DNA from: Aphrophora alni
Taxonomy: Eukaryota; Arthropoda; Insecta; Hemiptera; Aphrophoridae
Direction: 5' to 3'
Assembly: GCA_963513935.1 (NCBI GenBank)
Contig: OY740769.1
Span: 101,349,762-101,413,761, forward strand
Length of the DNA stretch: 64,000 bases
Position numbers and translations under genes: made by a program. The notes beneath the pieces are model-generated. The model searched no databases and was not told where the DNA came from. It saw only the letters and a list, made by a program, of their open reading frames with translations. Shown in pieces: positions 44,201-48,378 of the stretch. How positions within the stretch are numbered: the stretch's first letter is position 1; the number at the start of each line of letters is the position of its first letter.

Positions 44201-44450
44201 ACAAGTATAATAATTACTCCTACTATAAACTATGTTTTTAAAGGAACTCTGCTTATGATTATTTGATTGCAGAGGCGTTGAAGTTGATGTGAAAGATCCT
44301 GATGGCAGTGTACAACGTGTTACAATTACAGGTATCAATGAATATGGCTTTCTTAAAGTTAGAGGGGAAAGCAAAGAGTTTACAGTTCAACCTGATGGTA
44401 ACTCTTTTGATATGATGGCAGGACTTATTGGTCCCAAGACAAAGGCATGA
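8868..44450 (+). CDS. HLCS: Holocarboxylase synthetase (biotin-protein ligase), 3' eight exons
   Basis: Join 8868-9030, 10165-10350, 15564-15743, 18106-18238, 23367-23527, 28729-28840, 39313-39526, 44273-44450. All junctions are GT-AG and phases match, giving 441 residues plus stop. The enzyme activates biotin to biotinyl-AMP and attaches it to a lysine of the biotin carboxylases (acetyl-CoA, propionyl-CoA, methylcrotonyl-CoA and pyruvate carboxylase). Visible landmarks are the biotin/nucleotide loop GRGGNVWLSP across exons 4 and 5, KWPND and KIGG in exon 6, GCGFN at the start of exon 7, and the C-terminal-domain motif PDGNSFDM near the end. The order and spacing match animal HLCS, including part of the N-terminal regulatory region in exons 1-3. 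The residue two before GRGGN's Arg is Val, where vertebrate enzymes have Lys. The 5' exons are missing from the window. Introns carry most of the transposons listed here, yet the reading frame is intact. Confidence 0.95.
9031..10164 (+). other. HLCS intron
   Basis: AT-rich intron. A segment around 9775-9905 has a GATTCGATTTTC box that could be a worn tRNA-derived SINE, but no clear boundaries are visible. Nothing else was recognised. Confidence 0.7.
10165..10350 (+). CDS. HLCS: HLCS exon
   Basis: The exon follows TTTTACAG and precedes GTTAGA, phase 0 to phase 0, 62 codons from VHLEADPMQYEN to YFLGTHE. Vertebrate HLCS has a similar SQVHLE junction in the pre-catalytic region, which supports the join to the previous exon. 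Confidence 0.92.
10798..10919. repeat. Short fold-back element
   Basis: The arms begin AGCAAACTT and end AAGTTTGCT. Inside, ATTAAAATCAAACACCCAAT pairs with an inverted copy reading ATTGGGCATTTGATTTTAAT, leaving a loop of about 25 bases. It could be a small palindromic MITE. No coding is present. Confidence 0.65.
12140..12622 (-). mobile_element. Tigger/pogo-derived MITE
   Basis: The TIRs are CAGTAGAACCCCTCTTAACC on the left and CAGTAGAACCTCTGTTAACC on the right (opposite strand), flanked by TA. The minus strand at about 12230-12335 keeps the start of a Tigger-type transposase, the CENP-B helix-turn-helix beginning MSELRKQKRVLVSF and followed by a RLDREESVKKLC stretch. The remainder of the transposase is absent. 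The same fragment occurs in the element at 51237-52007, so both come from one autonomous family by internal deletion. Confidence 0.85.
12725..12752. repeat. (TA)n microsatellite
   Basis: Uninterrupted TA dinucleotides over about 28 bases in an HLCS intron. Confidence 0.95.
13944..14146. repeat. Inverted repeat around a (TA)n tract
   Basis: CTTAATTATTTTTCTTCACT at the left is mirrored by AGTGAAGAAAAATAGTTAA at the right, followed inward by GATATTATA against TATAATATC. The centre holds a TA microsatellite (14069-14101). A second TA run lies just outside at 14171-14206. This may be a small fold-back element whose loop became a microsatellite. Confidence 0.6.
14261..14304 (+). repeat. Interstitial TTAGG (insect telomere-type) repeats
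   Basis: GGTTAGGTTAGGTTAGGTT at 14261-14279 and TTAGGTTAGGTTAA at 14291-14304 are short runs of the pentamer used at most insect telomeres, separated by 11 unrelated bases. They are too short to be a telomere and are interstitial. Confidence 0.85.
15564..15743 (+). CDS. HLCS: HLCS exon
   Basis: The exon follows TTTTATACAG and ends GAG before GTGAGT, phase 0 to 0, 60 codons from LKQSLMDQLKPRLEGD to FSTVAYFE. It corresponds to the linker before the catalytic domain of animal HLCS. Confidence 0.9.
15800..16240 (+). repeat. Interspersed repeat with internal 127-bp tandem duplication
   Basis: It begins near CTAGCTGATGGCCCC, a start seen in widespread insect interspersed repeats (recalled, not searched). 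Units starting TTTTAGG at 15981 and 16108 share CACCCTTGGAGTGGAA, the block CAAAACCCTTTCTTA, CTACAGACCTA and ATTCATAGCTCTAG. The period is 127 bp. The family was not identified. Confidence 0.6.
16257..16956. mobile_element. piggyBac-type MITE with TTAA target site
   Basis: Perfect 15-bp TIRs (CACGTTAACTGCCAC and its complement GTGGCAGTTAACGTG) are flanked on both sides by TTAA (16253-16256 and 16957-16960), the hallmark of piggyBac insertion. The 700-bp interior has no transposase. It carries CCGATCGGG palindromes near 16417, 16471, 16879 and 16924, three of them in the longer form CCCGATCGGG, placed in pairs toward each end. They could be subterminal transposase-binding sites. Confidence 0.88.
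17262..17330 (+). repeat. tRNA-like SINE head (degenerate)
   Basis: GTATAGTGAGTAT resembles an A box, and GGTTCGATTTTC, about 40 bases later, resembles a B box, as in tRNA-derived SINEs. It does not fold into a clean cloverleaf, so it is not called a tRNA gene. Confidence 0.45.
18106..18238 (+). CDS. HLCS: HLCS exon, start of catalytic domain
   Basis: The exon follows TTTTGTGCAG and ends in phase 1 before GTAGGT. Its 44 codons plus one base run from NLRTNHLGRLVIYTEVLTTS to RQTTGV. The split Gly codon joins to exon 5 and completes the GRGGN loop that binds biotinyl-AMP. Confidence 0.93.
18835..19100. repeat. Fold-back MITE-like element, arms about 60 bp
   Basis: TTTAGATTTTGTATGGATAG at the left is matched on the opposite strand by TTTAGATTTTATATGGATAG from the right end. 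Similarity continues inward for about 60 bases through GAGA(T/C)ACA and CTTGGTATTA. The middle holds A-runs and no ORF. Confidence 0.7.
19552..19965 (+). pseudogene. LINE retrotransposon pol C-terminus, decayed
   Basis: One frame gives YRSETWVLEAG, then with a frame change QSAELLDMFQRKLLRLILGP and WRINVNYKIYRLWKE before a stop. This matches the common insect LINE C-terminal pattern (Y.SETW..., F.RK.LR.I.GP, ...YN.ELY.L...). Frame changes and stops show it is dead. Confidence 0.7.
21290..22005 (+). pseudogene. LINE retrotransposon 3' coding relic
   Basis: Translation near 21371 gives DEGRFTYRHDSVL, like the EGRYTWRHD motif of several LINE pol tails. The later frame (21699 on) has IVPWETNIPQQHLYKMNKY and VVACGLPSNSIVDFLKRL. 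These match the known arrangement of a VPWE...H..K..KY block and then a V-G-C-hydrophobic-S block. Stops and frame breaks lie between them. Confidence 0.65.
22220..22560. repeat. Interspersed repeat shared with 47.37-47.53 kb
   Basis: TTTTGCTCAAGTGTATTCTC followed by TAAGGACCCAAACAAAATATATTG is repeated at 47443 as TTTTGCTCAAGCATAAACTC followed by TAAGGATCCAAACAAAACATATTG. The surrounding text is also similar. The family and its limits are unknown. Confidence 0.6.
23367..23527 (+). CDS. HLCS: HLCS exon, biotin-binding loop
   Basis: The exon follows TGTTATAG and starts in phase 1, completing Gly of GRGGNVWLSPDGCAMFSL. It continues through GQHLPFVQHIVALAIVHS to KQPGMK and ends in phase 0 before GTTAAT. 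The RGGN segment is the adenylate/biotin-binding loop. Confidence 0.95.
23701..23770 (+). mobile_element. Left end of a decayed Tigger-type transposon
   Basis: CAATAGAATTCCAATTATCT stands after TA (23699-23700), followed by repeats of the CCAATTATCCGG type. This resembles the CAGTAGAA... ends of the Tigger MITEs in this window. The matching right end was not found. The transposase start at 28.12 kb is probably its interior. Confidence 0.55.
26424..27908 (+). CDS. LINE pol C-terminus: RT thumb, RNase H and zinc motif (truncated)
   Basis: The frame is open from the first base of the insertion, reads PFTRRRNLTALDRIS and then the ATG at 26469, and continues to the stop at 27906-27908. It contains the RT end (YLGITLDQKLTW; IRPQITYGAVVWW), an RNase H domain (YTDGS, ILSDSQAALKAL, WVPGHRGIQGNEMAD) and a C-terminal C..C...H...C motif (CRLC, ARHIIFDC). 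RNase H after RT places it with the I/R1/LOA-like group of LINEs. The upstream half, with endonuclease and most of RT, is missing, so the copy cannot move by itself. The remaining frame has no stop, so the insertion is fairly young. Confidence 0.9.
   Translation, partial: PFTRRRNLTALDRISMDNTRINMSMSAKYLGITLDQKLTWNVHLDNLIHKAKWALMTARRFIGTTWGLKPHIALWLYEAVIRPQITYGAVVWWKKSCQTTAGSKLTSLQRLACLCITGAFRSSPTAALEVLLGLPPLDIYIMSEARKSAYRLTCVNEWRKGLPGAGHSDIVDTVLKNSVLDMAPDAMQTEYVFNRPFTVTLGNREDWEGNNKPGSSRGTLVWYTDGSLMEGNSGYGVYSSSPRTNISVSLGTHCTVFQAEILAITACAHLGLSKGLRDRQILILSDSQAALKALDSVLITSKLVKDCLSTLMKLSTRNMVELRWVPGHRGIQGNEMADTLAKKGASTPFMGPEPMCCISRNMAKSAVNNWAKEELRQRWHRTPGLTQSKQLINGPSNNLTKSLIKLDRLQLKRAVGLITGHGQFRKHLATVGVFEGDQSCRLCLQAVESARHIIFDCGMLERRRRELFGILQPGEEEDTYLVEKILKLVRGTGF
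26424..28005 (+). mobile_element. 5'-truncated LINE with 13-bp target-site duplication
   Basis: The sequence TTTCCATTCCGTC occurs at 26411-26423 and again at 28006-28018, directly flanking a LINE fragment that starts in mid-pol and ends in short TCTAATC-type repeats. This is a typical target-primed insertion. It interrupts the inverted solo LTR. Confidence 0.9.
28120..28425 (+). pseudogene. Tigger-type transposase N-terminus, truncated relic
   Basis: The frame gives SSKCKHVVLSLSDKVEIINQ and then LAERFGVGTSTISDIK, a CENP-B type helix-turn-helix similar to residues 1-55 of the intact transposase at 30191-31828. It breaks at a TAG (28335), picks up KAKNNELENIIYKWFL, and then ends. The catalytic domain is absent. 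Confidence 0.75.
28729..28840 (+). CDS. HLCS: HLCS exon with KWPND and KIGG motifs
   Basis: This exon is easy to miss because it is only 112 bases. It follows CATTTCCAG and ends in phase 1 before GTAAGT. It encodes NLQLSLKWPNDMYSRNLKIG and then GLIVTSVLVENIVILNI. KWPND and KIGG are near-invariant in biotin-protein ligases and line the active site. Phases match both neighbours (phase 0 in; the split Gly gives GCGFN in the next exon). Confidence 0.95.
28880..29875 (-). pseudogene. Helitron Rep-domain relic, downstream part
   Basis: On the minus strand, just below the Tigger insertion, the text reads FIGSPTNILQNYQ, VARFGKPDIFITFKFNPKRP and LITRVFNMKLKSL, then FQNRGLPHVYIL near 29.51 kb. Later come IVPCNRYLTQKYD near 29.22 kb and SMWRLHERHLFDH near 29.0 kb. 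This is the order of the Helitron-like N-terminal/Rep region. The HUH position reads H-V-Y rather than H-x-H, and stops occur, so it is dead. The relic reaches to within about 100 bases of the HLCS exon on the other strand. Confidence 0.75.
29877..32120 (-). mobile_element. Complete Tigger/pogo-type DNA transposon
   Basis: The TIRs CACTCAACTCTCGATTATCC (left) and CAGTCAACTCTCGATTAACC (right, opposite strand) are flanked by TA on both sides (29875-29876, 32121-32122). The 2244-bp element encloses one intact transposase ORF on the minus strand. It was inserted into a Helitron relic whose two halves continue on either side. Confidence 0.95.
30191..31828 (-). CDS. Tigger-like transposase, intact
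   Basis: 545 residues from ATG at 31828 to TAA at 30191-30193. Residues about 1-60 form a CENP-B type helix-turn-helix (KRKRVVLSIQNKLDIVQNIE, then VKQMCVQYNIGDSTVRDI). A second helix-turn-helix (HTH_Tnp_Tc5 type) follows at about 70-135 (WFTRFKQRHGI near its end). The DDE-superfamily catalytic core has Asp177 in NADESG, Asp292 in LLDNAPSH and Asp327 in QPMDQGVI, a DD34D arrangement usual for this family. An acidic, Glu/Asp/Gly-rich stretch precedes the C-terminal tail. The enzyme would bind the TIRs and cut and paste the element at TA in the nucleus. The length is normal for Tigger and no frame damage is seen. It could also be described as a Jerky/CENPB-like protein, but TIRs and TA flanks show it is a transposon gene. 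Confidence 0.95.
   Translation of the reverse strand: MATKRKRVVLSIQNKLDIVQNIERGSTVKQMCVQYNIGDSTVRDIVRNKDKLLSFACSSDTNFGMANRKTMKKSTFEELDQCMLEWFSQQRAEGTQVSGPICMTKAKFFHDALGMEGDFDASSGWFTRFKQRHGIRDIGVKGELLSGNTEAAQKFISDFEKFVMDEGLLPEQMYNADESGLYWKCLPTRTLAFKQERCAPGYKASKERMTIMTCANAKGTHMLPLVAIGKAKKPRSFKGTEAKNLPVHYYNSKSAWMNSEIFKLWFDNNFVPQVRKYLKSNGLPEKAVLLLDNAPSHPNETTLKSLDGNIYAKFLPPNVTALIQPMDQGVISALKRNYRSTLLQRRIEEGNDLKTFWKDFTILDAIYEIHSAWEKTKPLTIVRSWKKIMPDTAHICEEDEFLEFNEADIVSRITEAVKTVPGGEDVDNDNINQWLNCDVEDQGYELLSDQQIVDNVKGVGGEGGESESDEEVEGGAAARAAAHAQQSVSHGMALANVESLLEYIESQDDALITDKIVLRNLRSKIKKKCFSAQKQKTMTDYFQKQ
32121..32900 (-). pseudogene. Helitron relic, upstream part
   Basis: Directly above the Tigger insertion the minus strand reads SNLIHYSGKLFEQ and VIDRYVKVEGSCTVYVRN with interrupting stops, like the segment preceding the Helitron Rep core. 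Weaker Helitron-like text (TQLQYYCYHLAVRG) lies at about 32.3 kb. Above 32.6 kb the assignment is a guess. Confidence 0.6.
33345..33417 (+). repeat. Diverged duplication interrupted by the gypsy element, left half
   Basis: GGTCTAGACTAGACC, then CCTAATCAGCTATTTTAAGT and GTATTAT lead into the gypsy LTR. The right half resumes at 38785. Related copies follow at about 38878 and 39000-39060. Confidence 0.6.
33418..33714 (+). repeat. 5' LTR
   Basis: Starts TGGAATGTATTG and ends ATATATTACA (TG...CA). It is identical to the 3' LTR except at three sites (ACGATTGG/ATGATTGG, GCATCC/GCGTCC, AAGGAG/AAGAAG). An AATAAA lies near 33519. Confidence 0.95.
33716..33729 (+). promoter_or_regulatory. Primer-binding site
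   Basis: TGGCGACGAGGATT begins one base after the 5' LTR and has the TGG expected to pair with a tRNA CCA end. The priming tRNA was not identified. Confidence 0.7.
33980..35260 (+). CDS. Gag-protease of the gypsy element
   Basis: 426 residues. The first ATG in the open frame is at 33980 (ACAAAATGGCG); the frame is open slightly upstream but without an ATG. The N-terminal two-fifths is a retrotransposon Gag capsid-like region (WQSYIERFELFIQCNDI; LLTVIGVKTYNLL). Two CCHC zinc knuckles follow at about 213-245 (CSCCGKMGHYVSVC, CFVCGKQGHLKSVC). An aspartic protease has its catalytic triplet Asp351-Thr-Gly and a later GRDWL motif. The ORF ends at TAG 35258-35260, and the downstream RT frame continues in phase directly after it. 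The product would form the particle and mature it. Either the TAG is a recent mutation or it is read through to make Pol. Confidence 0.92.
   Translation: MATVGRMVDFNSAEESWQSYIERFELFIQCNDIDEKKKVNTLLTVIGVKTYNLLRDLCIPEKPASKTYDEIVKLLQEQLYPRPSFIAERYKFSLRNQLEQENIAEYVAQLKKLSTHCEFKENLTDYLRDRLVSGLRRETIKQRLLGESKLTFDKAVHIATWQEAAENNALTFSTGNNTGNFHKGLHRMANGTRYNHQPFNRKRGEKEESFVKCSCCGKMGHYVSVCKFKSFKCFVCGKQGHLKSVCRNAVSTNQNSNNFRKAFKSDISGRYKQTYNKNNKFRPNAQNFVETSTIENYENGSKYNSFNRDVSNINNDFDSVEILYNNSKFQICEPVKVKVIINNRAVVMELDTGSPVTVMSDVFYQNNFRNVTLEATRVRLHSYTKTPIIPLGMIKVNVNYKGVNKKLSLYVIKKGGPTLMGRDWLK
35261..36493 (+). CDS. Reverse transcriptase and start of RNase H, gypsy element
   Basis: In the same frame as gag-protease, immediately after its TAG. 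RT motifs are present: LDLRQAYQQIEL, YGISSAPGIFQK and the FLDD catalytic box with Asp211-Asp212 (counted from 35261). RNase H begins at ACDASAYGIG and runs to ALAIVWG, where a TAA (36491) closes the frame. RNase H text resumes one frame over at about 36,495, so a one-base deletion in the A/T-rich stretch near 36,490 has split the domain. There is no plausible start codon of its own. As it stands no complete Pol can be made. Confidence 0.9.
   Translation: MQVEIKIPLKYVECENNTNRLELINSLCKEFPEVMNDKIGLYNKSKIKLELKENVTPKYCKPRPIPFAMQPKVEAELNRLVSENILCPIKNSDWGTPIVPILKKNGQLRICGDYKVTLNPSLRVEKYPLHRIEELFASLHKGESFTKLDLRQAYQQIELSDESKELVTISTHKGLFAYNRIPYGISSAPGIFQKIIEKILLGIEGVIVFLDDILIIGCDTKQHYDRLRQVLGRLKENGLTIERNKCEFFKPSVEYLGYVIDKHGLHKAESKIKAIVQAPIPENVSQLKGFLGLVNYYARFVKNITNILYPLYNLLKDEVEFKFGNKEMIAFKQIKDVLVSPKVLAHYNPELNLTLACDASAYGIGCVLSQLQPEGIERPIVYVSRTLSKAETNYSQVDKEALAIVWGIKN
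36544..38166 (+). CDS. RNase H end and integrase, gypsy element
   Basis: The usable reading starts at about 36,495 in this frame with the RNase H connection (TLKTDHKPLL) and goes on to DHGNADGLSRLP. Integrase follows: an HHCC module from His158 (HVGHLGIVKM ... CESC), then Asp222 (HLDFLGPI), Asp276 (CSDNGPPFTS) and Glu312 (LAENAVKHVK). This is a normal D-D35-E triad, unlike the left-edge element. The C-terminal tail is basic and no chromodomain was seen. No env ORF follows. The frame is separated from RT by the one-base loss near 36,490. Confidence 0.9.
   Translation: MLSIFGPKRGLPLMAASRLQRYALFLSAYNFNICYVRSQDHGNADGLSRLPISEPLELSTQENENDVIGTYLQNIVEDNIPINFKDVREETKKDSILKVILNVLKYGWSTDMLNKCKVDINDFVRRKDELSVEGDILLWGHRVIIPKSLRLYVLNELHVGHLGIVKMKSLARSYFWWPGLDQDIESLANSCESCILVRQNPPKSELHVWSYPQKPWQRIHLDFLGPIKNKMYLVVVDAFSKWLQVLEVNNTSANQTIKHLRELFARFGIVEHICSDNGPPFTSNDFKRFLTNNGIQHTLISPYHPQTNGLAENAVKHVKNRLKIALKENIDFDLAINQFLLNYRNSIHLTTNESPAKLMFNRQLRTRLDLLRPNFPELVRKNQKKQVEYAGGTKTRNLFPNQTVMIRDYRTKNKWIQGTVIKQLSNVSYLVKLMSGIIWKRHIDQLIGLNSEINEKPVEPVLPVSQETVGHTLKIDNTDQQGSAVCQTPSPNRDERGGNDGRPSVDRKSITPIVNSPIVTRRYPMRERKPVNKYCNHLSQ
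38477..38487 (+). promoter_or_regulatory. Polypurine tract
   Basis: GGAGGGAGGAG ends exactly where the 3' LTR begins (38488). Confidence 0.85.
38488..38784 (+). repeat. 3' LTR
   Basis: 297 bp, three differences from the 5' LTR, followed by ATTAT. Confidence 0.95.
38785..39090 (+). repeat. Duplicated host segment with empty-site copy
   Basis: CCTAATCAGCTGTTTTAAGT and GAGTATTATTATATTGGTTC at about 39017-39056 correspond to the sequence split by the gypsy insertion (33391-33417 plus 38785 on). A third partial copy lies at 38933. The two better copies are about 165 bp or a multiple apart once the element is removed. Confidence 0.65.
39313..39526 (+). CDS. HLCS: HLCS exon
   Basis: The exon follows TTTATTAG in phase 1 and reads GCGFNLNNKYPTTCVNDMIE, then the helical segment to YYKYWLHG. 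It ends in phase 2 before GTAGGT. It corresponds to the end of the catalytic domain. Confidence 0.95.
39850..40290 (+). pseudogene. LINE RNase H relic
   Basis: The frame gives ELPTDGSKIKRR, WELGMEPTVFQSKITTL, and YKDKYKDIICIYTESLAALK, then FIGPE-like text (LIGPEQFCGIS). This is the RNase H layout also seen in the LINE at 26424. Stops and frame shifts are present. It is on the same strand as HLCS. Confidence 0.6.
40481..40720. mobile_element. Fold-back Penelope-type insertion with 12-bp target duplication
   Basis: The 12-mer ATATGCATAAGA occurs at 40469-40480 and 40721-40732. Between them, arms of about 90 bases (40481-40570 and 40580-40675) are inverted copies with about one mismatch, around a loop of about 10 bases. 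A 45-bp unpaired tail follows on the right. Each arm carries GGCGAAACCATGGTCGGCT, arranged like the 3' half of a hammerhead (see findings). No coding is present. Confidence 0.8.
42379..43418. mobile_element. Tigger/pogo-type MITE, 1.04 kb
   Basis: Perfect TIRs of 23 bases start CAGTAGAACCCCTCAAACTC, flanked by TA (42377-42378, 43419-43420). CAAACTCGAC is repeated just inside both ends. No transposase was recognised. Confidence 0.88.
44273..44450 (+). CDS. HLCS: HLCS terminal exon
   Basis: The exon follows TTGATTGCAG in phase 2, encodes GVEVDVKDPDGSVQRVTITG to QPDGNSFDMM and PKTKA, and stops at TGA 44448-44450. The PDGNSFDM motif is the conserved end of the C-terminal SH3-like domain of animal enzymes. 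No convincing AATAAA was found in the next 300 bases. Confidence 0.95.
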
Positions 44451-44779
44451 GAACGATAATAATGTGTCTTCATTATAGTTGTAATTTGTAATGATTTTTG
44501 AATTGTAAAAAGTAATTATCATATTTGTTAGGTATTCACATCTTTTAATTTTGTGTCCGATTAAGGTCTACAGAACATGTTTGTACTGGTTCTTCATTTA
44601 TATATATATATATATACAGGATTGAGCAAAATGTACAGTGGATAGACCGTTATTTTGTAGATTTACTTGCTTCTATACACGTTTATATTTGATTGAAATA
44701 GAAACGAATAACTTAGATTAATACAGAATGCAGGTTTTTACAGTGAACGTTATAAAATTAGTGTATTAAAATTGGATTC

Positions 44780-45450
44780 CTGGGCCATACACAGAGCCCT
44801 CTCAGTCTATCACAAACCAACATACACTGATTTTTATCTCAATACCACTTTACAGCACCATCCAATACAGAGTAATGTCATGTAAATCCTGGGTATTTAG
44901 AGTAAAAATTATTTCCAAACCCCAGAAATTACATATGTAAAGGATACTCCAAAAGAATAACTATAATCCTCATGTGATGGATAGATGTCTGGAACAAGTT
45001 GGAAGGATAAGTGTACTTAAGGAAAACCTTAAGTTTATGGTTCAGCTTCCCTATGTGAAGAGTAGGTACTTATTGACAGGATAAATATCATATATAAAAT
45101 ATATGGAGTATGCGTTTTTGGCACAGTTAAAAGTATTGTGCAGATCCGTGTTCACTAAGTGCCTTGAAGCTCTGGGAAGGTATTTGTAAGATAGACCGCC
45201 CTTAATTTAGAAACAAGTCTAAAAAAACACATTCGAGCTGACAAAAATGGAAATGCCAAACAATCAGCAGTAGTAGAACAAATGTTTTTAACCAAGCCTA
45301 TGGTTAATTTTGATCAATCAAAACTTGTTGCCAGAGTTGATGGTTAATGGCCTAGGAAAGTACTGGAAAGAATCTCGATTATTAAAAATTCTGATAACAT
45401 AAATAGAGATAAAAGCTACAAGCTTCCTGATTTGTAAAAACCAGGATTGA
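44780..45450 (+). pseudogene. Penelope-like element coding relic
   Basis: The frame near 44795 gives SVYHKPTYTDFYLNTTLQHH and then PIQSNV before stops, matching the VYRKPT.TD.YL....HHP motif at the end of Penelope-type reverse transcriptase. Near 45350, RKVLERISIIKNSDNINRDK followed by SYKLPDL resembles the segment after the GIY-YIG endonuclease region. Multiple stops show it is dead. No hammerhead motif was seen next to it. Confidence 0.6.
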
Positions 45451-46128
45451 CACGTTCTGGTTGATTCAGTTGAACAGCAAATCAAAGCACTCAATGAATT
45501 GGCTAGTCTGTATAAGTCCCTGTACAAGCAGATTACGTTAGTTTTGTTTCAGTGTTTTTTGTGAGTGTATCACTCCTCAAGATTGCCTTAAGAGAGACCA
45601 TTGAAATGTCGCCAATTAATGTGTACAATTTAATTGTACACTACAATTTAAGTAGTGTACAGCCTAGAAATCCAATTTTAATATTCGAAAACATTTAAAT
45701 TGGAAACATTCAGTTTATTTTATAATTTAATGAATACTCTGTAAGTGAACACAAAATTTCATCACATTTTGTTGATAGATTAGATAAACATCTTTCTAAT
45801 GTTTATTCACATTGATTTTTAACTTGAATTCAAGCAAGGTGATTACATTATTAATAAATAATTAATAACCATTATTAATAATAAGTTTGCTATAACTCGT
45901 TACGAAAGATTTTTTTGTTGTTAGGAGTGAATTTTCTTTAGCAGCGTTTAGTAATTTCACTGTACTTTACTTACTGCCAAAGCTTTTGTGACCAGATCAT
46001 TGTGATCTTTGGCTTCCTCCACTAATTTCCACCTTCCCGTTTGTCTGTGATTCCTCTCCAGTTCCTTTTTCCTACATCCTATACTCTTCAAGTTTCCTTC
46101 CACATCCTCCTAGAATCCAGCACCTCCT

Positions 46129-46131
<3 letters not shown>

Positions 46132-46175
<44 letters not shown>
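46132..46175. repeat. (TC)n microsatellite
   Basis: About 22 uninterrupted TC units followed by more pyrimidine-rich sequence to 46200. Confidence 0.95.
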
Positions 46176-46178
<3 letters not shown>

Positions 46179-47369
46179 CGCTCTCTCCCTCTCCTCCTAC
46201 TTCTTGTATCCCCTCCCTCCAATTCTTGCACAGGAATTTTATTGAGCAGTCCTGCTTGAGACATCATCTTCACATTTTCCAACAACCAATTCTACTTGAT
46301 TTTACACAGCATACAATGTTCTTACCACAATACATAGTTTATTTCTTTGTTCATTCAAATCTACTTATTTTTCACTGTAAGATGTATTTTTATTAGTACT
46401 ATCTGAAAATGTTTATATATTGTTGTTTTTCGGAAAATTCTGTATAAGGAACTCTAATTTTGTCACATTGCATGAATAGTTGTATTTAAAAGCTTTCTAA
46501 TATCGACTTGAACATCATCCTACCACAGCTAGAAGTTGATTTAATTACAAATATATGTCATAGCTGTACATTTACCTAACCCTGTATATTTATAGTTTGT
46601 TTTTTTCTGTGGCATATGATGTTTAAATTCAAATACCAACACATAGTTTTGTAAAACATTGATATCTTCTCTGTAATGTTTCATCAATAGTGAGAAACAA
46701 TCATAGTAATAACAATTGAAATGAAAAACAGCTGATAATAAATTATTGGATTTTTTTTTTTTTTTTTTTAATTTCTCACATGATTTGTAGTATAGAGAAA
46801 GTTCTGTGATTGGTCAAAAAAATGTCAAATTTTTAGCAGAAAAATCCATTTCGAAGTCACCTGAAGCCAAAATATAAAATAATTTCTAATGTTTTGATTA
46901 TTATTTGCTAAAGGTTTTTATTTATTGTTGTGAACATTGTTGTTAAAATACAGCATCCTCAAGGTAGGAATGTGTCTGGGGTGGAGAGGAAAAGAGGGGC
47001 CACCACACTTTGTTGCGTTTACTTTCAGCAGTACAACCCCAATAAAAAAATATAGACCTCAAATGCTTCTGTGTAAACGCATACTCTACTTTCGTTTCTT
47101 TTATTGGTGTAAATAAGAATAAAATGTTTACAAAAGTCTGTCACGAAGTTTGTCAGTGACTCAGAGAGGGTAGGTTGGTTACTCCATACTGAGAGGGTAG
47201 GTTGTGGCAGGAGATTTACGTCACCTATGCTGATATAAACCGAATATATTCCTAGCTTGTGGAATTTGTACCTGAGATTTAAGTTTAAATATTGTTTTCA
47301 AGTTTTTGGGGAAATTTCCATTTAGGATCCTTGGCAAATATGTCATATACCAGACCAAACATATGGATA

Positions 47370-47535
47370 GATTTTAATCAAATTTGGTGTGTGAGCATAG
47401 TTCGGCAATATCTTGGACTTTACAAAAATTCCATTTTCCTCAAATTTTGCTCAAGCATAAACTCTAAGGATCCAAACAAAACATATTGGTTGCCATTTCA
47501 CCAAAAATTCCAGTTCATAAGTTATCGATAAAACA
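47370..47535. repeat. Interspersed repeat shared with 22.2-22.56 kb
   Basis: See the entry at 22220. The two copies share GATTTTAAT, a CTTGG block and the TTTTGCTCAAG...CAAACAAAA...ATATTG block. Confidence 0.6.
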
Positions 47536-47729
47536 AAAAAATTTACCATTGAGCTGTTATTAAAGTTTTACTGTTTCCTTTATAAAATGAGAAAACTTAT
47601 ATACAAGTTAATATGGCAAGTTGATATTTATTAAAATTAATCTAATAATCAACCTCAAAAAGAACAAGAAACATGTCATCTTCTTGAGTAGGTTTCTCAA
47701 TATACGTCCTAACATGTATTTGTATGATG

Positions 47730-48290
47730 TATTACTAGAAGGGTTGAGTCAGCTAAATTTTCAGGTTTAACGATAGACAATGGATTGTCTTGAGCAGATC
47801 ATATAAATGACCTGTTAAAAATAACTTCAATAGTGGTTTTACTCCAGAATTTGTCCAATTATTGTAACTCTCATGTATTAAAGTTGATTTATTATGGTCT
47901 AACAAACTTCCATTTAATTTTTTTATTTTTTTTATATATTTTTTTTTAATACTGGATTATTACAATCTTAAGCTATGCTCAAATAAGTAATACATATACA
48001 AGAAATCGAGAAATTAAAATATAAAAAGTCGTTCAGTGAAGCTTTAAGAATTTAAATATCGTAACACTTCCAAGCTGTATATCCTAAACTTATTGTCGAT
48101 TTAAGAGCCATACAGCTCATTTTCATTTCAATAACACAAAAAGAAGGAGAGAGGGGAATTTTAAATATGGTCAGCATAGATTAAACATCTATAAAAGACA
48201 CCCTACTCAAGCTGAAATTACTCTTTATAATAGACTATTAACAGATGTAGACAGTTTAAAACAGTCTCAAGGTGAAGACTTCTAAGATAA
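47730..48290 (+). pseudogene. LINE pol C-terminal relic
   Basis: RVESAKFSGLTIDNGLS and LLQNLSNYCNSHVLKLIYYG, then much later GNFKYGQHRLNIYKRHPTQA and EITLYNRLLTDVDSLK, follow the LINE thumb/C-terminal pattern (FLGI.ID..L.W; H.L....P...G..LYN.LP). Frame changes and stops are present. Confidence 0.65.
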
Positions 48291-48378
48291 TATGGTTAGC
48301 AAAGTTTATGTGTAACCACTTGTATTGAATTTATTGTGTTGTATTTTGTAAAAACGGTCTGCATCGGACCAGACGGTG

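Larger units (their letters stand above)
39527..44272 (+). other. Last HLCS intron
   Basis: Contains a LINE RNase H relic (39850-40290), a fold-back Penelope-type insertion (40481-40720) and a Tigger MITE (42379-43418). A mariner-like end TACGAGGTATGTTCAGAAAG lies at 44045. Nothing was recognised in 40735-42376 and 43420-44040. Confidence 0.7.
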
